NCBI RefSeq assembly: GCF_034669705.1
Contig: NZ_JAXMOR010000007.1
Coordinates: 1-64,000, forward strand
Direction: 5' to 3'
Source of the DNA: Marinovum sp034669705
GTDB taxonomy: Bacteria; Pseudomonadota; Alphaproteobacteria; Rhodobacterales; Rhodobacteraceae
Length of the DNA: 64,000 nucleotides
Shown here piece by piece: positions 51,542-60,366 of this stretch; the stretch's first letter is position 1; every line of letters begins with the position of its first letter. The notes beneath the pieces were generated by a model. That model saw only the letters and a list, made by a program, of their open reading frames with translations, made no database searches and was not told where the DNA came from. Position numbers and translations under genes: made by a program.

Positions 51542-53359
51542 ATGCTGGAAACCACCGAAACACCGCGCGCGGTGTGGCGCGGCAACCCCGTGCAATCCGA
51601 CCATCAGCCGGACCCCGAGCGGATCGTGGCCCTGCTTGAGGAGATCCTGGCCCTTGCCGCCAGCACCGCCGACCTGAGCCTGGTCACCGGCGCACTTGAC
51701 TGGCAGGGCGTTTGGGATGCCGCCGCCAACAGCCCGGCCATTCCGGCGGCCGCGGTCGGCAACAGCGGTCACCTCTACTGGGTCGGGACCGCGGGCAGTA
51801 CCGCGCTCGACGGCATCAGCGGTTGGGCGGTCGGCGATTACGTGGTCTCCGACGGGAGTACCTGGAACCGCATCCGGATCGATGTCGGTGTCCTGTCGAT
51901 CGGCGGCAAGTCCGGACCGGTTACGCTTGAAGCTGCCGACATCGACGACAGCAGCGCCGCCGGCCGGGCGCTGCTTCTGGCCGCCGATGCGGCCGCGCAG
52001 CGCGCTGCACTCGAGATCACTGCAATGGAACAGGTCGAGGACGATGCCAGCGGCAAGGCCGAGTTGATCGCTTCCGACGAGAACGGCTTTGCCTTCTTCC
52101 GCGCCAACGAGGACCGGATCGTCGGGGCGGGGATGGTGGCTGAGCGCGGTGGTGACCGCACCCTGATCACCGACCTGCGCGGGTTCCAGTACGACGACCG
52201 GACGCCGGCGCCCGGACTGGCCGCCCCGCTGCTGCCGCAGCGCCTCTTCGGGGTCACCGGGGTGGAGTTCGGGCTGCACCGCGACGGGCTGCTCGAGGAC
52301 CGCGACACCGAGGCCCGGATGCTGCTCAACGGCGCCACCGGCCTGCAGCTGGAGGGCCAGGAGATGCTGCGCTGCGATCTCTCCGGTCTGGGCGTCTCGG
52401 CGACCGTGAGCCTGCGCGCGACCACCTGCGCCGCCCGCTACGGCGAGCAGAGCGTCACCGTCCATACCGCGCCGCAGTCGCCCGGCACCGGCAACGCCCC
52501 GGCGGTGCTTCTGGTGGGCGACAGCATTACCCACCGGGGGGCCGGGGCGATGCTCGATTACTGGCTCGACGCATGGGGCTATGTGCCGAGCTTCATCGGC
52601 ACGCTGACCGGCGAAGCCGAAACCGATCCGACCGATGGTGTCACGGCGCTGGCGGCCACCTCCGGCGAGGGCAAGCCCGGCCATGCCCTGGCCGACCTGA
52701 CCTATCTCTTCACCGGGCGGGTCTCGCCTCTGGCACCGGGGTCGGAGGCCACCTACGACAGCGAGACCGTCGACAACAAGCGGCTCTACAACACGATGAT
52801 CCGGGCGGCTTCGGGCGAGCCAGCGGCGGATCAGCGCAACGGCTACGTGCTGGACTTCGCCAACTATGTTTCCCGCCACGGCCTGGCCACGCCCGACATG
52901 CTGGTGATCGGCTACGGCACCAACGACATCCGCGACTGTGGCATCGACGTGATCCGCGCTCACTTCTTCGACGAGTACAGCCTGGTCTTCCGGCGCTGGT
53001 TCGCCAGCTATCCGAACAAGCACGTGGTGGTCTGGATGCCCGGCACCGCGGCGGATTTCACCCGCTCGCGGGTCTGGACCCACGCCTATGCGCCCGCGCT
53101 CAAGGGGCTGATCGCCGCTGCCAGTGCCGAGACCGCCGCCAATGCCGGCGCTGGCGAGGTGCTGGTGGTGCCGGCCTGGGCCATGGCGGCGCAGGGCGCG
53201 GGCTATGACCTGAGCACCTCCACCGAGACCGTCGATGCCGACACCAGCGGGGTCCTGCGGCAGATCGAAGACACCATTCACCCGACCGCCGGCACCCGCT
53301 TTGCCACCCTCAAATCCATCGCCGCAGCGATTGCCTGCGCCATTCAGGGAGAAATCTGA
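51542..53359 (+). CDS. Tail fibre with SGNH hydrolase domain
   Basis: A 605-residue protein. The N-terminal half (1-310) is fibre-like. From about residue 320 it has an SGNH/GDSL esterase domain: block I VLLVGDSITHRGAG with the nucleophile Ser, block III IGYGTNDIRD, and block V DTIHPTAG with the Asp and His of the triad. Such domains on phage tails de-O-acetylate or otherwise trim surface polysaccharide. The substrate is unknown. It begins 14 bases after the J-like gene and ends in a one-base overlap with the next. Confidence 0.88.
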   Translation: MLETTETPRAVWRGNPVQSDHQPDPERIVALLEEILALAASTADLSLVTGALDWQGVWDAAANSPAIPAAAVGNSGHLYWVGTAGSTALDGISGWAVGDYVVSDGSTWNRIRIDVGVLSIGGKSGPVTLEAADIDDSSAAGRALLLAADAAAQRAALEITAMEQVEDDASGKAELIASDENGFAFFRANEDRIVGAGMVAERGGDRTLITDLRGFQYDDRTPAPGLAAPLLPQRLFGVTGVEFGLHRDGLLEDRDTEARMLLNGATGLQLEGQEMLRCDLSGLGVSATVSLRATTCAARYGEQSVTVHTAPQSPGTGNAPAVLLVGDSITHRGAGAMLDYWLDAWGYVPSFIGTLTGEAETDPTDGVTALAATSGEGKPGHALADLTYLFTGRVSPLAPGSEATYDSETVDNKRLYNTMIRAASGEPAADQRNGYVLDFANYVSRHGLATPDMLVIGYGTNDIRDCGIDVIRAHFFDEYSLVFRRWFASYPNKHVVVWMPGTAADFTRSRVWTHAYAPALKGLIAAASAETAANAGAGEVLVVPAWAMAAQGAGYDLSTSTETVDADTSGVLRQIEDTIHPTAGTRFATLKSIAAAIACAIQGEI

Positions 53360-54120
53360 TGTCCACCATTCTGCGCGCCAAGGGGAACGTGATTGCACCC
53401 TCCGGGCTCGACAACCCGCATCAGGACGGGCTGTTGCTGAGCCATGTGTTCTGCGACCTGACGGATGGCTATTTCCACCGCAACTTCGCGCCGGGGAAGC
53501 CCGACAGCGAGGTCTACGGCACGGTGGCCCCCTCGCTCTCAGGCACGGCCGCGCGCTTCACCGGCCTCAGCAACTTCATCCAGAGCCGTATCCTCGAGCC
53601 GCGCGTCGGCACGGTGCTCATGGTGGCCTCGACCGTCGACAGCCTGGTCGACGACGCCAACCGACCGATGTTCTTCGGCACCTGGACCGGGACGCCGCGC
53701 GACGAGGCCACAGCCTCGACCACCTTTGGCCTCTACAGCCGGATCACCAGCGCGAGTTCGCCGAACGCGGTGCGCATGGGGGCAGGGCGGGGCACTTCGG
53801 TCTCTGATGACGTCAATGGCGACTGCGCGCTGCTGGCCAATGACGCCAGCGCGCCGCACATCTACACGATGACCTTCTCGGAGGCCGGGCCGAACGTGGC
53901 CGAGGATCACACCGAGGGCGTCACCGCCGACGACGACAGCACCGCGCCGCGCTTCCCGACCGACCAGATGGTGCGGATCGGATCCGGCTACACGCAATAC
54001 ACCGGCACCTGCGACCTGACGCTGTTCCGCCTCTGGGAACGGGTGTTGAGCGCGGCCGAGATCACCGCCGAGGTGGCCCATGCGCGCGCCTTCATGACGC
54101 GTCTGGACGTGGCGCTCTGA
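53359..54120 (+). CDS. LamG-like tail protein
   Basis: A 253-residue beta-rich protein. The C-terminus LTLFRLWERVLSAAEITAEVAHARAFM is typical of LamG/concanavalin-like jelly-roll domains. It probably binds a carbohydrate or caps the fibre. A terminator follows 40 bases on. Confidence 0.75.
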   Translation: MSTILRAKGNVIAPSGLDNPHQDGLLLSHVFCDLTDGYFHRNFAPGKPDSEVYGTVAPSLSGTAARFTGLSNFIQSRILEPRVGTVLMVASTVDSLVDDANRPMFFGTWTGTPRDEATASTTFGLYSRITSASSPNAVRMGAGRGTSVSDDVNGDCALLANDASAPHIYTMTFSEAGPNVAEDHTEGVTADDDSTAPRFPTDQMVRIGSGYTQYTGTCDLTLFRLWERVLSAAEITAEVAHARAFMTRLDVAL

Positions 54121-54159
54121 GCCGCCGCCAAGCCTTCAAACCCGAACACCGGACCCTCC

Positions 54160-54182
54160 GCCCGCCGTCGCGCGGGCTTTTT
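54160..54182 (+). terminator. Rho-independent terminator after the tail genes
   Basis: GCCCGC (54160-54165), loop CGTCGC, GCGGGC (54172-54177), then TTTTT. It separates the tail genes from the lysis module. Confidence 0.8.
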
Positions 54183-54197
54183 CATTGGAGACCCCAC

Positions 54198-54743
54198 ATG
54201 CGCAAGATCACCGAGATCGTCATCCACGCCTCGGCCACGCGGCCCGACTGGATGACCGAGCGACCCATCACCGACAAGCTTGCCGAGATCAGACGCTGGC
54301 ACACCACCGACCGCGGCTGGTCCGACATCGGCTATCATCTGCTGATCGACCGCGATGGCACGGTGGCCGCGGGCCGGCCGCTGGAGCGCACCGGGGCGCA
54401 TGTGAGGGGCCGCAACACCGGCACGATCGGCATTTGCCTGATCGGCGGCCACGGATCGGCCAAAACCGACGCGTTTCACGACAATTTCACGATCCGGCAG
54501 CACGCGGCCCTGAAGGCGCAGATCGCCGCGCTCCAGGCCCGCTTCGGTACTCTCAGGGTCACCGGTCACAACCAGTACGCGGCGAAAGCCTGCCCCGGGT
54601 TCTCGGTGCCTCAGTGGTTGGCGACAGGCCGCGACACCCGAGCGCCCGAGACGCCGAAAGATAGTTCGACCGAGGCCGCGCGGCTGCGCTGGCGCCTGGC
54701 GGAGATCCGCGACACGGCCGCAAGCGCCCTCGGCGGCGCATGA
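54198..54743 (+). CDS. Endolysin, N-acetylmuramoyl-L-alanine amidase
   Basis: A 181-residue amidase_2 / T7-lysozyme-like enzyme. Zinc ligands are His10 (EIVIHASAT), His124 (VTGHNQY) and Cys132 (KACPGF), in nearly the same positions as in T7 lysozyme. Residues about 150-181 are a charged helical tail. It cuts peptidoglycan between muramic acid and L-alanine at lysis. There is no signal peptide, so a holin is needed. Confidence 0.92.
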   Translation: MRKITEIVIHASATRPDWMTERPITDKLAEIRRWHTTDRGWSDIGYHLLIDRDGTVAAGRPLERTGAHVRGRNTGTIGICLIGGHGSAKTDAFHDNFTIRQHAALKAQIAALQARFGTLRVTGHNQYAAKACPGFSVPQWLATGRDTRAPETPKDSSTEAARLRWRLAEIRDTAASALGGA

Positions 54744-54809
54744 CCCTCACTGACTGGCGCTTGGCGTTCTTCTTCGCGGCGCTGTGCCGCCTCATGAAAG
54801 GATCTCCGC

Positions 54810-55187
54810 ATGGACACCCTCAAGACCCTCCTGTCGAACGCCGAGCTGGTCGAGCTGCTGCTTGCAGGCATCGGCGTCGTGCTCACCCTCCTGATCAACC
54901 GGGCCGCTGGGGCCCTCGAGGCCGCGACCGGCATACGCATTGACGCGGCCCACCGCGAGGCCCTGCACTCGGCCATCCGCTCCGGCATCGAGGCGGCGCT
55001 CGAAGAGGGGCCGGAGGCCGGACTTGGCGACATCAAGGCCGCGGCCATCGCATATGCCCATCGCAGCGTGCCGGGCGCGATCCGCGCGCTGGTGCCGGGC
55101 GAGGGGGTGCTCGATGCTCTGGCGCTGCGCTATTACCGCGAGGCCATGCAGCGGGCGGGGTTTCCCGCGCCGGAGCTGATGCTGTGA
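54810..55187 (+). CDS. Membrane-anchored phage protein, holin candidate
   Basis: A 125-residue protein with one hydrophobic helix (about 13-34; VELLLAGIGVVLTLLINRAAG) and a helical soluble part (HREALHSAIRSGIEAALEEG). This layout resembles LL-H-type holin or holin-like proteins. It is preceded by AAAGGA, and its stop overlaps the next start (GTGA). Confidence 0.65.
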   Translation: MDTLKTLLSNAELVELLLAGIGVVLTLLINRAAGALEAATGIRIDAAHREALHSAIRSGIEAALEEGPEAGLGDIKAAAIAYAHRSVPGAIRALVPGEGVLDALALRYYREAMQRAGFPAPELML

Positions 55188-55630
55188 CAGCCCATGTGTC
55201 GATCGCGGACTCGTTGCTTCAGAACGGCCGGGCGCTCGAGTGGCTGACCAGCTGCATCATCCTGACCTTCGCCTGCACCCTGGCACTGCCCGGCGACACG
55301 CTCGCCACCAGCTCGGCCTTCGGCGCGTTCGTGGCGCTGGGGGCTGACGAGGCGGCGCTGGTGCTGCCGCTGACCTTCATCGCCGCGATGCGCATGGCCG
55401 GGCTTTGGATCAACGGCAACTGGCGCCGGTCGCCACTTTTGCGCTGCGTGGGCGCGGTGCTGGGCGCCGGCATCTTCATGGGGCTTGCCGTGCTCTTCGC
55501 CGTGCCGTTTCTCGGCGGCCAGACGGGCGCGCTGACCACGGGCGTCGGCACCTATTTCGTGCTGGCGGCCTTTGACATTCTCGCCGCCTACAGGTCCGCC
55601 GCCGATGCTGCCGTTCATCAATTCGATTGA
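55184..55630 (+). CDS. Four-helix phage membrane protein
   Basis: A 148-residue protein starting with GTG. It has four likely membrane helices (about 20-38, 45-70, 88-110 and 118-138). It is another lysis-cassette candidate (holin or antiholin). It overlaps the upstream gene by four bases and the next by 26. Confidence 0.65.
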   Translation: MTAHVSIADSLLQNGRALEWLTSCIILTFACTLALPGDTLATSSAFGAFVALGADEAALVLPLTFIAAMRMAGLWINGNWRRSPLLRCVGAVLGAGIFMGLAVLFAVPFLGGQTGALTTGVGTYFVLAAFDILAAYRSAADAAVHQFD

Positions 55631-55889
55631 GCCGGAAGCCTGGGTCGGGCTCGCCGGGCTCATGGCGGGGATCGGCGGGGCGATCGCCGCCGTATTCCGC
55701 GGCGTCCGGAAGACCCCGCCGCAGGTCGGAACCGGCCCGCCGCCGACCGACCTGACCGAATACGTGCTGAGCGAGACCCGCCGGGCCAATGCCACGCTGA
55801 GCCTGATCGATGAGCGCATGACCGAAATCGACCACCGCACCGAGCATATGGCAGCCGACCTGCGCGTCCTGCTCGACCGCAAACACTGA
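55605..55889 (+). CDS. Single-span protein with coiled coil, spanin/holin-type
   Basis: A 94-residue protein with one N-terminal membrane segment (about 9-28; AWVGLAGLMAGIGGAIAAVF) and a helical C-terminal part (RRANATLSLIDERMTEIDHRTEHMAADL) that could be a coiled coil. Such a layout suits an i-spanin-like or Rz-type accessory. I see no lipobox partner, so the role is uncertain. Confidence 0.6.
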   Translation: MLPFINSIEPEAWVGLAGLMAGIGGAIAAVFRGVRKTPPQVGTGPPPTDLTEYVLSETRRANATLSLIDERMTEIDHRTEHMAADLRVLLDRKH

Positions 55890-55911
55890 CCCAATCCGAG
55901 AGGAGGCATTG

Positions 55912-56199
55912 ATGGCTTACGATTCCGTTTTCACCGCGCCGGGCGCTGCCTGGACTCAGCCCGCCGCCGAGGACATCACCAGCGCCGTCAAGGTGCAGAA
56001 CCTCGGCAACGAGGCCTTCGCGGTCTATGCCACCGCCGGCGCCGCCCCGGCCGGCGGCCCGGAGACCGTCGGGGCAACCACCCTCGAGCCCGGCGAAGGC
56101 CTCCAGGGTTTCCTCGACGATCTCTTCCTCGTCGCTGCGCCGACCCGTCTCTGGCTTTACGGCTGGAACGGCATCTCGGCCAGCATCCAGTACCTGTGA
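55912..56199 (+). CDS. Small phage protein, unknown function
   Basis: A 95-residue, acidic, beta-looking protein (MAYDSVFTAPGAAWTQPAAED, and TRLWLYGWNGISASIQYL). Not recognised. It probably belongs to the tail-fibre or tailspike assembly because it precedes the tailspike. The ATG at 55912 is preferred to the TTG at 55909. Confidence 0.6.
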   Translation: MAYDSVFTAPGAAWTQPAAEDITSAVKVQNLGNEAFAVYATAGAAPAGGPETVGATTLEPGEGLQGFLDDLFLVAAPTRLWLYGWNGISASIQYL

Positions 56200-56207
56200 G
56201 GCCCATC

Positions 56208-56354
56208 ATGCAGACAGCTTTCGGCCTGGGCGTGCCAGGCCCCCTCCGCCAATTCAGGATCGGGCGCCGCCCCGACATCCCGCGCTTTGCCTATGTGATG
56301 CAGAACGGCCAACTCGTCGGCCAGAACGGCGCGCTGCTTATCGAGGTACTCTGA
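56208..56354 (+). CDS. 48-residue phage peptide
   Basis: A short protein (starts MQTAFGLGVPGPLRQFRIG, ends QNGALLIEVL) tightly packed between two genes, eight bases after one stop and ending one base before the tailspike start. No motif. Similar small proteins often sit before tail-fibre genes. Confidence 0.55.
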   Translation: MQTAFGLGVPGPLRQFRIGRRPDIPRFAYVMQNGQLVGQNGALLIEVL

Positions 56355-56355
56355 C

Positions 56356-57930
56356 ATGCCCATGATCGACATCAACAGTACCGGTCTTGCCGGCCGGGTC
56401 GCCGATCTCACCACCGTCCTCGAGGCACCCTTTGCCGGCGAGGTTGCCGCCGGCTGCCTGCTGCGCATCCTGCGCGCGGACGGCTCCGAGATCACCTATC
56501 GCGCCCTGCGGCCCTTCACCTGGTCGGCCGAGTTCGACCACGTCTACAAGGCCGACCCCGAGCTGGTGAAAGTCTCCGAGCGGCGCGCCCGCAGTGTCGC
56601 GATCCCGACGCCCACCGGATTTACCGCGCCGCCCTTCACGGTCGAGCGTGTCGGCCCGCACCGGGTGCGCACCAGCCTCGATGACCCGCATGTCTACCGC
56701 GAGACCTTCCTGCCGGCACCGGCGCAGTACCTGCATGTCGACAACGTGGCGGGGAGCAACGGCAACTCTGGTGCCACCCGGGCTCTCGCGAAGAGCTCGC
56801 TGATCTCCGGCGCGGTCACCGCCGCCAACGCGGCCGGGACCAACGCGCTGATCTACCTCTACAACGCCGCCGGCCCGACCTATGACCGCCACAGCGGGCT
56901 TCGCCACGACAGCCAGCTCACCGTCAACCATGGGGTCATCGGCGTGCCGGATGCCGAGGGCAACCCGCCGATCCTCTCCAACAGCTACGGCCCGGCCGAT
57001 GCCAGCTGGGCGGCCAACGCCAGTCATGCCCATGTCTGGGAGGCCGGCACCGGCACCATGTCGCAGCCCGGCCGCGTCTTCGATCGCACGGTTCCGCGTT
57101 TCGTCACCCACCACGTCAGCGGCCGCACGTTCCGCCTGCCGCTCGAATACGCGCGCAAGACCTCGCTGGCGGAGGTCGCGGCGCTGCCCGGCAGCTACTG
57201 GTTCGACAGCGCCAATGCCAAGTTCTACGTCAACCGGATCGGCGGCGGCGCCCCGACGCTAGGCGATGACATCCTGATCACCCGTTCGGTTAGCAGCATA
57301 ATCCTTGGCGCCAGTGAACTCTACTACGAGAACGTCATCTTCCTTTCGGGGGTACAGGTGGCGTCCAGCGGGGCAGGGAGCCGGGCGCACTTCAGCGACT
57401 GCGTGTTCCTCGGCGCGCGGGGCTCGGGCTGCTACACGACGTCCTGCGAAAGCATCGGAACGCGCAATTGCATCGTGCTCGATTCCGAGCTCGACGGGCT
57501 GAACTATCACGACGACGGCGGCCTCGGGACGGTGACCTTCCACGAGATCAACCCGATGGTGATCGGCACCGATGTCTTTGACGCCGGCGGATCGATGCAG
57601 TGCAGCACGGCGCATGACGGGGTGAAGGGCTGGACGGTGAACCCGCATTTCGCAGGCAGCCACAAGGACAACATCACCGACATCCAGACCACCGAGCGGA
57701 TCGTCTACGGAGGCTATCTGGGACCGGGGCGGGCAGGGGGCGCCGGTGACCAGGGCCATGTCTTCGCCGGTGTCACGTCGAAGATCGCGCTCTACGACGT
57801 GGCCTGGGACGGGCGGCTCGACACGGCGGGACCTATCTTCGACGGCAATGCCACGCATGCGATCAAGATGCTGCATACCGAGCTGCCTTTTGACGCGAAC
57901 CAGTGGTCTGAGGTTTCGGCGGCGTGGTGA
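56356..57930 (+). CDS. Beta-helix tailspike
   Basis: A 524-residue protein. The N-terminal part (1-115) is a head or baseplate attachment domain (MPMIDINSTGLAGRVADLTTV), followed by a right-handed beta-helix of the pectate-lyase-like kind. Features are QYLHVDNVAGSNGNSG near residue 128, then HYSDCVFLGARGSGCYTTSC-like coils (about 355-400) with stacked Asn/Ser/Cys. It probably binds or cleaves a surface polysaccharide. The last structural gene of the prophage. Confidence 0.82.
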   Translation: MPMIDINSTGLAGRVADLTTVLEAPFAGEVAAGCLLRILRADGSEITYRALRPFTWSAEFDHVYKADPELVKVSERRARSVAIPTPTGFTAPPFTVERVGPHRVRTSLDDPHVYRETFLPAPAQYLHVDNVAGSNGNSGATRALAKSSLISGAVTAANAAGTNALIYLYNAAGPTYDRHSGLRHDSQLTVNHGVIGVPDAEGNPPILSNSYGPADASWAANASHAHVWEAGTGTMSQPGRVFDRTVPRFVTHHVSGRTFRLPLEYARKTSLAEVAALPGSYWFDSANAKFYVNRIGGGAPTLGDDILITRSVSSIILGASELYYENVIFLSGVQVASSGAGSRAHFSDCVFLGARGSGCYTTSCESIGTRNCIVLDSELDGLNYHDDGGLGTVTFHEINPMVIGTDVFDAGGSMQCSTAHDGVKGWTVNPHFAGSHKDNITDIQTTERIVYGGYLGPGRAGGAGDQGHVFAGVTSKIALYDVAWDGRLDTAGPIFDGNATHAIKMLHTELPFDANQWSEVSAAW

Positions 57931-58389
57931 GGTTGATCGGAGGGAGCAACGGCCGTCGGTTACGAAGGGCTGCCGGTTTAGCCACATGCCTGCTGCCAAT
58001 GCCGTTGAGTTATCCGCTTGCCAGTACGTTGGTACCATCGGTAAATTCTTGGAGGCATGATCTGAGCTCGGTGCAAGGGACGGGGAGGCGGTGAGCCGAC
58101 CGTCGCTGCGGTCTGGGCCAATGGCCGCTGTGCGCAGGAAGCAACCTTTGCAAAGTCGCGGAGTCTGGCGGCATGACAGAAGACCGGTGCCGCATGCGCA
58201 CTGGGCAATGCAGCCGTTCGCCGCAGGTGCGCCCGTCAAACCTCACCAAACGGGAACAGTGCGGGACAAAGCTGCCGCTCGCCGCGCAACAGTCGGATGT
58301 CGGATTACGTATCGCGCTGCGCCGACTGGGTTGTATGCACTAAACATAATAAAAACGCAGCAGACGCCCAATGATGAGGTTCTAAAAAC
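57931..58389. other. Gene-free stretch at the phage right end
   Basis: I see no gene here. Short frames on both strands look non-coding. The base composition changes from GC-rich to AT-rich across it, which suggests a junction. I looked for a copy of the tRNA-Leu 3' end and found none; GGTACCA at 58030 is too short to count. Confidence 0.5.
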
Positions 58390-59100
58390 ATGAAATATTC
58401 GAAAAATGATTTTGACATGATTGTTGCCGAATTAGAGCGGCGTCTGTGTGAAGATGTCGAAGACCCGCTTCCGTGTCGCCTGTTTGAATTCGCAATGCCG
58501 GACAATCGTGACCAAGCCAAGATGAAAGGTGGAACGGTTGTAGACCATGTGGCGGATGCTTGTAATTTGGCCTCAAGCATTCAAGGAATTTATAGCCTTC
58601 TCACGTTAGTCAATGATGATGAGGATTGTGACCGCTTGTCCAGAGTACTTGTCCGCGAACTGGGCGCCCTTCGTGAAGCAGTCCAAAATGCAGTGGAAGA
58701 GCAACATGCTTATGAAAAGCAAGTTTTGAAGCGGGCAGGGACATCAGGGTTTAGTGGGACACCTGAAGAGAAGAATATCAGGCTTTGGGCCGATGTTCTT
58801 AAGCATCCAGCCGCAACCATTCTTGCCCATCAGTGTTTCTCAGAAACCAACGAAGCTGAAAGGATTATTGATACCGCAACAATGCGATGCCTCGAAAAAA
58901 AGATGCGAAAAATCTGCGAGGATGACCTCGATGTCGACGGCAACACGAGCAAAGCATGGGGTAAAGTATGGAAGGACTACTCGGGAGCGACCGTGCAATT
59001 TAACTTGCCGACAGTGGATGAAATCAAGGCATTCTTAGAGGTGATTGCAGATCGTTTGCAGGACCTGATTGATCGACGCCAAGAAATTTCGACGACTTAA
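58390..59100 (+). CDS. Unrecognised accessory protein
   Basis: A 236-residue, acidic, mainly helical soluble protein (MKYSKNDFDMIVAELERRL, ERIIDTATMRCLEKKMRKICEDDLDVDG, and a C-terminal helix EIKAFLEVIADRLQDLIDRRQE). I do not recognise it. Base composition is much more A+T-rich than the phage late genes, as in the ParA-SIR2 operon downstream. Lone genes at prophage ends of this type often are cargo (morons), sometimes defence genes; that is inference from place and composition. Confidence 0.72.
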   Translation: MKYSKNDFDMIVAELERRLCEDVEDPLPCRLFEFAMPDNRDQAKMKGGTVVDHVADACNLASSIQGIYSLLTLVNDDEDCDRLSRVLVRELGALREAVQNAVEEQHAYEKQVLKRAGTSGFSGTPEEKNIRLWADVLKHPAATILAHQCFSETNEAERIIDTATMRCLEKKMRKICEDDLDVDGNTSKAWGKVWKDYSGATVQFNLPTVDEIKAFLEVIADRLQDLIDRRQEISTT

Positions 59101-59487
59101 TCGCTTAAGCGGACATGCGTTATGTTGCAGCAATCTAGAACTAAGGGCTCAAATCGGATTTGCGGCGTTGCGGCTTGCGATTCTTAACCCTGCAGGCCTC
59201 GGCGCGACCAACCGTTTGACCGGTCTCAGCTCAAAGTGGACGTGTCGCCAAAATTCAATGCGGTGATAGCAGACCTTTGAGGCAACGTCCGGAAGCGACT
59301 AGATCGCGGGCAACCTGTCTTTCCCCGCAACTGCAGCTTGGGCAAACCCGAGCGTCTGCTTTGCCACTGAAGGCCATCGCTGAAAAACCGTGATCAACGT
59401 AGTATCAAAACGCGACGAGCCGATTTATTGCAGCACAGAAAATATTTTTTTCCATACCGTAGTAACAAGAACTGAACCAACAAGCGC
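59101..59487. other. Gene-free stretch with possible gene debris
   Basis: No convincing ORF. The 3' ends of two converging genes flank it. Short open frames at 59069-59266 and 59390-59596 resemble nothing I know. It may hold decayed sequence from earlier insertions. Confidence 0.45.
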
Positions 59488-60366
59488 TCAGTTGACCACG
59501 CCCAGTTCCGCGGGGACGGGTGCGACGTTATCCATTATTGAAGCCAAAACCTTCAACGAATCAAATAGCTCGGTATGGTGGTTTTTTGAATCATAAGTAA
59601 GACATTTAAGGTTTCTATTATACCGCAAAGAATTAACCATATCTTTTGGAACTTTTGAGGATGTCACCAGGTAGTGAGGTCTCGAGTTGGGAAAGTTGAA
59701 CCTGTGGTTTTCGAGCAGAAGATTTAGGTCCGGATCAGAAATTCCGCAACCAATAAATAAAAATGTATGAGACAAGAGGCAAGCATCTAAAACATCATAA
59801 AACGCCGAATGAGAAACACGCGCTTTAGCGTAGTCATGTTGGGTGAATATCAGTTCAGCGGGATGCTCGATGGAGCCATGAACTTTGATAATATGCGTTC
59901 GATCCTCTCTCAGAAAATTATGAACATCAGGATCTGTGTAACGCATGACAGAAACCAGCCCGCCAGTCACACCATTCACATAGTTTTCAAAGATTTGGTC
60001 AAAGTTCGGAGTCAAGTAGATCCTCTGATCCAAGTTAAAGATGACCTTGTGAATTTCTGCCGGCGTGAATCCAGGGTCCACAAATTTCGCACGAAGGAAT
60101 GGAGGCCACTCTTCCTCCATTTTGTTTTTAAGCCACTCGCAAGCATGCAAAAGGTCGTTCTCTTTGATGGCCTTTTTGATATGCGAAGTTCCCCTGCCGC
60201 CAACCTTTTCCAAAGCGGAGTTGAGGAATTCAACCCAAAGTGGCGGGCGAGTCTCACCATCCTGTCCAATTGAATTTTTCGAGACGCCGCTACCCAGGAA
60301 GACAACAACTCTCCGCGCCAGAAGATCTCGCTTGAGTTGATCAGGCCAGTCAATCATTCCCGCCAC
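59488..60366 (-). CDS. SIR2-fold protein, probable NAD-cleaving effector
   Basis: A 292-residue SIR2-like (SIR2_2) domain protein with no other domain. Motifs in order: VVVFLGSGVSKNSIG (Gly25-Ser26-Gly27), YLTPNFDQIFE with Asn121 and Asp123, KVHGSIEHP with the catalytic His163, and FIGCGISDPDL (Gly206 to Asp211). These are the NAD-binding and catalytic positions of SIR2 domains used as NADase effectors in anti-phage systems. The ATG overlaps the 3' end of the ParA-like gene by 13 bases, so they are co-translated. NAD cleavage is predicted, not shown. Confidence 0.85.
   Translation of the reverse strand: MAGMIDWPDQLKRDLLARRVVVFLGSGVSKNSIGQDGETRPPLWVEFLNSALEKVGGRGTSHIKKAIKENDLLHACEWLKNKMEEEWPPFLRAKFVDPGFTPAEIHKVIFNLDQRIYLTPNFDQIFENYVNGVTGGLVSVMRYTDPDVHNFLREDRTHIIKVHGSIEHPAELIFTQHDYAKARVSHSAFYDVLDACLLSHTFLFIGCGISDPDLNLLLENHRFNFPNSRPHYLVTSSKVPKDMVNSLRYNRNLKCLTYDSKNHHTELFDSLKVLASIMDNVAPVPAELGVVN

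Larger units (their letters stand above)
29391..57930. mobile_element. Lambda-like siphophage prophage at tRNA-Leu
   Basis: The region runs from integrase and excisionase through a repressor/Cro switch, a replication gene with iterons, terminase, head, tail and lysis genes to a tailspike. All modules needed for a functional siphophage are present and no structural gene looks broken. The left end is next to tRNA-Leu(CAA). I could not find a repeat of the tRNA 3' end on the right, so the right boundary is uncertain and the accessory genes up to about 61.4 kb may be phage cargo. Confidence 0.9.

Noticed and set aside
54740..54943. 67-codon ORF after the endolysin
   Set aside because: Its second half is an out-of-frame reading of the membrane-protein gene at 54810. 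A short lysis peptide is not excluded but has no support.
58028..58037. TTGGTACCAT as attR
   Set aside because: Shares only about seven bases with the tRNA-Leu end, which is expected by chance.
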